From contig NZ_JAJDJU010000015.1 in the NCBI RefSeq assembly GCF_020567705.1, positions 1 through 64,000 on the forward strand: a DNA stretch of 64,000 nt. Direction: 5' to 3'. Under the pieces are notes generated by a model. That model did not search any database. It was not told the origin of the DNA and saw nothing but the letters and a program-made list of their open reading frames with translations. This stretch comes from Acidocella sp. KAb 2-4 (lineage in GTDB: Bacteria; Pseudomonadota; Alphaproteobacteria; Acetobacterales; Acetobacteraceae). Of the stretch, positions 60,390 through 64,000 are shown in pieces; position 1 is the first letter of the stretch, and each line of letters opens with the position of its first letter. The translations under genes and the position numbers were made by a program.

Positions 60390-61981
60390 TCGACTTTAAC
60401 CATCTGAAGTCCCGCCTCGCGCATTTGCCTTATGGCTTCTGGCCGGGGGTGGTGTTTGTGTTCGCGCTGGTGCCGCGCTTGGCGGGGCTGGCAGCGCGGC
60501 CATTCTGGCTGGATGAAGTGTTCACCCTGCAGCGCGCATCGCTGCCGCCGCCCGCGCTGGTGCTGGACTCGTTCGAGAACCACCACATGCCCAGCTTCTT
60601 TCTGATGCTGCGGCCCTTTGTCGCGCTCGGGCATCCGGAGTTTTGGTTGCGCCTGCCCTCGGCCGTGTTTGGCGCGGTGGCGGTGGCGCTGGTGTTCCTC
60701 ATCGCCCGGCGCATTGGCGGCTGGCTCGCGGGCGCGCTCGCGGCGCTGATCATCGGGCTCTCGCCAATGGCGTTGGCATTCAGCCAGGAGGCGCGGTCCT
60801 ACACGCTGGAGATGTGCCTGATCCTGTTCGCGCTCTACGGGCTGGTGCGGCTGGCGTTGGACCTGCCCGCCGCGGCGCGGCCGATATTGGCGCGCGAGAG
60901 CCGGGCGGGGTGGCTGTTTTTCATCGGCGGCACCGTGGCGGCGCTCGACACGCTGGGCGACGCGCTGCCCTGGCTGCTCGCCGCCAATATGGTGTTTTTC
61001 TGCCTGCTGTTTTTCGCGCCCGCGCCGCGCGCCTTGGCGTGGAACCTGGCTAAGGCCGATTTCATCATCGCCCTATGCAGCGCGCCGCTTTATCTGCTGA
61101 TGGCGCATTTTCAGAGCAGCTCGCCCGCGGATGCGCTGATGTGGATCCCGCCGCTCAACCTGTCGCGCTTCTGGTACAGCCTGGGCTCGGTCTATTTCAT
61201 GCATGTGGCGGATTGGGTGACGTTCCACTTCATGCGCGTGCCCACGCCGGGACTTTTGCTGTGGCTGATCGACGCCGCGCTGGTCGCCGCGCTCGCCGCC
61301 GCCACCTGGCGGTTGCGCCGCCGCCCGGCAATGCTGGCCGTGCTCGGCATCTCGCTGATCTTCCTGCCGGGGCTGTTCGCGCTGGTGTCGCTGTGGCGGC
61401 CGATCTTCCTGCCACGCTATCTGCTGTGGAGCGCGGCTCCCTTCGCCATCCTGACCGGCATCGGCGCAGCCGCGCTGCTGGAGCATGTGGGGCCGCCGGC
61501 GCGGCGTGTGGCGGTGGTGCTGGGGGCGCTGCTGCTGGTGATGAACATGCTGCCCTATTATGCGGCGGAGACGAAACCGCGCTGGGATATCGCGGCGCAG
61601 ATGCTGGCGCAGGAGGTGGCGCCGGGCGATGTCGTGTATCTGGCCGATCTGGGCGCGTTGCCGATCCTGCGCGTTTACTTGCCGCAGAGCGCTCAGTCTG
61701 TGGTGCTGAATGACGCCAATGGCGACCTCGCCCACGCCCAGGCGGCGCTGAGCCAGGGGCACCGGGTATGGACCATCTGCGGCCATGCCGGGCAGAGCGC
61801 CGACCATGTGGACGTGAAGGCCTTCATGGCCAAGAATCAGGTGCTCGGCACACCTAGTCTGGTGCAGACGGCGGGAAGGCGCATTTACATCGCGCTGTAT
61901 ACGCCGGACAACGCCACCGCCGCCGCTCCGGTTTGCGCGGGCACGGCAGCGGCTGGCGCCGCGCCATCGGGCTGCAACTAA
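60386..61981 (+). CDS. GT39/ArnT-like membrane glycosyltransferase
   Basis: 531 residues with 10 or more hydrophobic segments. FWLDEVFTL near 36-44 carries the Asp-Glu catalytic motif of GT-C enzymes that use polyprenyl-linked sugars; EARSYTLEM near 133 is the second conserved block. A C-terminal soluble part follows (about 400-531). The TTG start at 60386 overlaps the alpha-E stop, so it is translated with the ATP-grasp/alpha-E pair. Acceptor unknown. Confidence 0.85.
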   Translation: MIDFNHLKSRLAHLPYGFWPGVVFVFALVPRLAGLAARPFWLDEVFTLQRASLPPPALVLDSFENHHMPSFFLMLRPFVALGHPEFWLRLPSAVFGAVAVALVFLIARRIGGWLAGALAALIIGLSPMALAFSQEARSYTLEMCLILFALYGLVRLALDLPAAARPILARESRAGWLFFIGGTVAALDTLGDALPWLLAANMVFFCLLFFAPAPRALAWNLAKADFIIALCSAPLYLLMAHFQSSSPADALMWIPPLNLSRFWYSLGSVYFMHVADWVTFHFMRVPTPGLLLWLIDAALVAALAAATWRLRRRPAMLAVLGISLIFLPGLFALVSLWRPIFLPRYLLWSAAPFAILTGIGAAALLEHVGPPARRVAVVLGALLLVMNMLPYYAAETKPRWDIAAQMLAQEVAPGDVVYLADLGALPILRVYLPQSAQSVVLNDANGDLAHAQAALSQGHRVWTICGHAGQSADHVDVKAFMAKNQVLGTPSLVQTAGRRIYIALYTPDNATAAAPVCAGTAAAGAAPSGCN

Positions 61982-61988
61982 CGCGGGG

Positions 61989-63977
61989 TCAGGCGCTCAC
62001 CAAATCCGGGGCGGCGAGCTTGGCCGGGCGGTAGCTGGGGATGGGGTTGGCGGCGGCCAGCTTGTCCCAGTTGCGCAGGATCAGGTCGATCTTCAGGAAC
62101 ACGGTGTTGAGGTCGAGGAACTCGCGCGCCAGCCGCGCCTGGGCGGCGAGGTTGCGGTGCGAGGGCTCGCCGGCCAGCAGCCGCGCCCCGGCGGAGACGC
62201 GCAACGCCCCCATCTGCCCCTCGCCAGCGGGCTGAGCCAGCGGCACGGGCTGGCCGATATGGCAGATGCGCGCCGCCACCCAGCTTTCACCGGGCAGCAG
62301 CGGGGAGAGATCGGTGTTCAGCCACACATAAACCTGCCGGGCTTCGGCCGGGGTGACGCAGCGGGCCGGCGCGTGCGGGGCGCGCAGGCTGAAGGTGAAG
62401 ATCGTGGGCAGGCGCTCCCACGTCTCGTCCGCTTCGGTGCGGGAGAGTGGCGGGGAGTCGAGCAAGGTGAGAGCCGGCTGGGCGGCGATGGCGGCGCGCA
62501 CCGTCTCGCCGAAGCTGCGCAAAATCTCGGCGCGGCGGGCGGGCGGCACGCGCAGCAGGGCCTTGGCCTCGGCCAGGGCGGCGTGCCAGCGTAGCGACAG
62601 CCCGTAATTCCCGCCCGCATGCAGGGCTTTGGCGGCTTTGGCGTCGGCGGGGAATTCGTCGCGGCCAAAATAGGCGTCCAGCCCCGCGGGCAGGGTGCCG
62701 GCGCGCAGCCGCGCGGTGTAGCTGGCGGGCAGCAGCGCCGCCCCGGCGAAGGGCGGACCGGTGAAGAATTTGGAGCCGGTGACCAGCACCACGGCGTCCA
62801 GCGCCAGATAGGCGCGCACCGAGGCGGGGGAGAGCCGCGCCTGGCAGGCATCGACCACGATGTCGAAATGCGGGCCGTGGCTCTGGCGCAGCTTGGCGAG
62901 GAAGGCGGGGGTGGGGGCGAGCAGCCCGGTCTTGGAGAGGTCCAGCCCGTGCAGGATGACGCGCTGGCCCACGGCGATGCCCGCCGCCAGCGTGGCCTCG
63001 ATCTCGGCCTCGACCTCGGCCTGCGGGCGTACCGCGCCGGAGGGTTGGCGCAGCATGATGTTGGCGAGCGCGGTGTCGGGGCGGAAGCCTTCGATCGGCG
63101 CCTCGAAGGTGACATCATGCCCGCGCGCGGTGTCCACCGCGAAATGCAGCCCGCGCGCCGCCATCGGCACGCCGCGCCCGGTTTCCTCGGGCGCGATGAG
63201 GATGTTGAGGATCGGCTTGTCGCTGCCCGCGAGATGGGTGAGCGCCAGCGCCAGCAGCTCGGTGTCGGTGCCCGAGGCGGCGAGGATGATGCGCTCATCG
63301 GCCCCCAGCCCGAACGTGCTGGCGATGCCCCGGCGCGCGGCGGCGATGGCGTGGCGGATGGCCTGATGCGGCGGCACCCCGCGCAGCAGGGCGGCGGTGA
63401 TGCGCAGGCGCATCTTATCCGCCGCGATATAGCCGCGCTCTGAGGAGGAGGACGCCGTGGACGAGGCGAAGGTGATGGCCCAGGGGCGCGGGCGGTGCGA
63501 GCAGCCATAGCCGTTGAGCGCCGTCTTCGGGTCGCGCGCCAGGCGGATATCGCCGCCCGTTTCCATCAGCGCCTCGGCGGTGCCGAGATGCGGCCAAGCC
63601 TGGAGCAGCAGCCCCGCCTCGGCGGCGGAGAGCGAGAATTCGCGGGTCAGGTAATCGGAACCGGGCGGGATTTCAGCCGCCATCGGCGCCACCCAGCCGG
63701 GCAGGGCGGCACGGTCTTCCGGCGCCAGCGTCTCGGCCTCGGCCAGAATGTATTGCGCGGCGGCGCGGGCGGCCCCGGCGCGGGCGAGCGCCGGCGGCAC
63801 CCCCTTGGCGGCGAGGGATTCGGCCTCCAGAATCAGGCGCAGATGCAGCCCGACCAGCCCCTGGGGAACGGCGGGAGGTGTGGCTTTCAGGCCACGGAAA
63901 GCGGCGAATTCAGGCGCGCGGCGAAAACTGTCGGCAAGGAGCTGCCGCTCAAGGTCACGCAAAGTCGCAGAGGTCAT
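61989..63977 (-). CDS. PLP-dependent, fold-type-I-like protein of unknown substrate
   Basis: 662 residues. After a helical N-terminal region (about 1-150) comes an aminotransferase-like core: GYGCSHRPRPWAITF, AASGTDTELLALAL (PLP-phosphate loop, 234-247), FDIVVDACQARLS with Asp376 and TGSKFFTGPPF with Lys403, the expected Schiff-base Lys. The C-terminal part has VYVWLNTDLSP. No close family is recalled. It is convergent with the GT39-like gene, whose stop is 7 nt away. The 5' end is complete at 63977. Confidence 0.75.
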   Translation of the reverse strand: MTSATLRDLERQLLADSFRRAPEFAAFRGLKATPPAVPQGLVGLHLRLILEAESLAAKGVPPALARAGAARAAAQYILAEAETLAPEDRAALPGWVAPMAAEIPPGSDYLTREFSLSAAEAGLLLQAWPHLGTAEALMETGGDIRLARDPKTALNGYGCSHRPRPWAITFASSTASSSSERGYIAADKMRLRITAALLRGVPPHQAIRHAIAAARRGIASTFGLGADERIILAASGTDTELLALALTHLAGSDKPILNILIAPEETGRGVPMAARGLHFAVDTARGHDVTFEAPIEGFRPDTALANIMLRQPSGAVRPQAEVEAEIEATLAAGIAVGQRVILHGLDLSKTGLLAPTPAFLAKLRQSHGPHFDIVVDACQARLSPASVRAYLALDAVVLVTGSKFFTGPPFAGAALLPASYTARLRAGTLPAGLDAYFGRDEFPADAKAAKALHAGGNYGLSLRWHAALAEAKALLRVPPARRAEILRSFGETVRAAIAAQPALTLLDSPPLSRTEADETWERLPTIFTFSLRAPHAPARCVTPAEARQVYVWLNTDLSPLLPGESWVAARICHIGQPVPLAQPAGEGQMGALRVSAGARLLAGEPSHRNLAAQARLAREFLDLNTVFLKIDLILRNWDKLAAANPIPSYRPAKLAAPDLVSA

Positions 63978-64000
63978 GTCAGCTCCGGCGGAAAAGCGAG

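Noticed and set aside
1-63977. tRNA, rRNA, CRISPR array or prophage
   Set aside because: No cloverleaf-type sequence, spaced repeats or phage structural genes were noticed; intergenic gaps are short and were read individually.

Overview
The window is a G+C-rich, gene-dense stretch of a bacterial chromosome, most likely an alphaproteobacterium of the order Rhodospirillales and probably of the family Acetobacteraceae. Supporting signs are a lipoylated PDH E1-beta beside pdhA, FlbT, a Hint-domain surface protein, Coq7 with aerobic HemF, and a particular intergenic terminator type. The genus cannot be fixed from the sequence.

Layout. 1-3305: pdhB (partial), pdhA and an FtsB-like divisome protein, a His/Gly-rich secreted protein, and hemF. 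3379-6352: a petABC (cytochrome bc1) operon followed by a uracil-DNA glycosylase family gene. 6338-10539: an acetyltransferase and hldE (LPS heptose), then hslO (Hsp33), a lipoprotein and a cupin. 10627-15852: rpsT, dnaA, and the convergent dnaN-recF-ymdB group. 16019-23692: flbT, a LOG-family protein, a LysM protein, psd-pssA, ispD, a SIMPL protein, an L,D-transpeptidase, ribA and an orphan response regulator. 23715-28202: a nucleoside deoxyribosyltransferase, an unknown gene, a BzdR/BoxR-like regulator and hslVU. 28274-38415: dsbB, coq7, an MFS pump, an AceE-like E1, nnr, an orphan ParA, a candidate sRNA, small metabolic genes and prfC. 38419-41341: a compositionally foreign membrane protein and an EAL protein. 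41462-47430: tamB-tamA and an OmpA-like lipoprotein. 47431-49608: an AT-richer islet with a P-loop NTPase. 49609-53182: rluC, rarA, a phosphotransferase and a small membrane protein. 53246-63977: a Hint protein, then two divergent ATP-grasp/alpha-E/transglutaminase modules, a GT39-like enzyme and a PLP-fold protein.

The most unusual content is the petABC operon. The reading frames and overall folds are kept, but the Rieske subunit lacks three of its four [2Fe-2S] ligands. Cytochrome b has lost one haem bH histidine and the Glu of PEWY. Cytochrome c1 keeps all its haem ligands. This looks like a bc1-derived complex that cannot run a normal Q cycle, kept for some other use.

Other points of interest are the paired ATP-grasp/alpha-E modules, one intact and split, the other fused and degenerate. 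The NTPase islet is bracketed by direct copies of the rluC 3' end and may be a defence-type cargo gene. recF (ACG) and the uracil-DNA glycosylase gene (CTG) appear to use non-canonical starts. A candidate sRNA lies between parA and a YciI gene. All calls rest on reading the sequence and protein-family knowledge; no searches were run.
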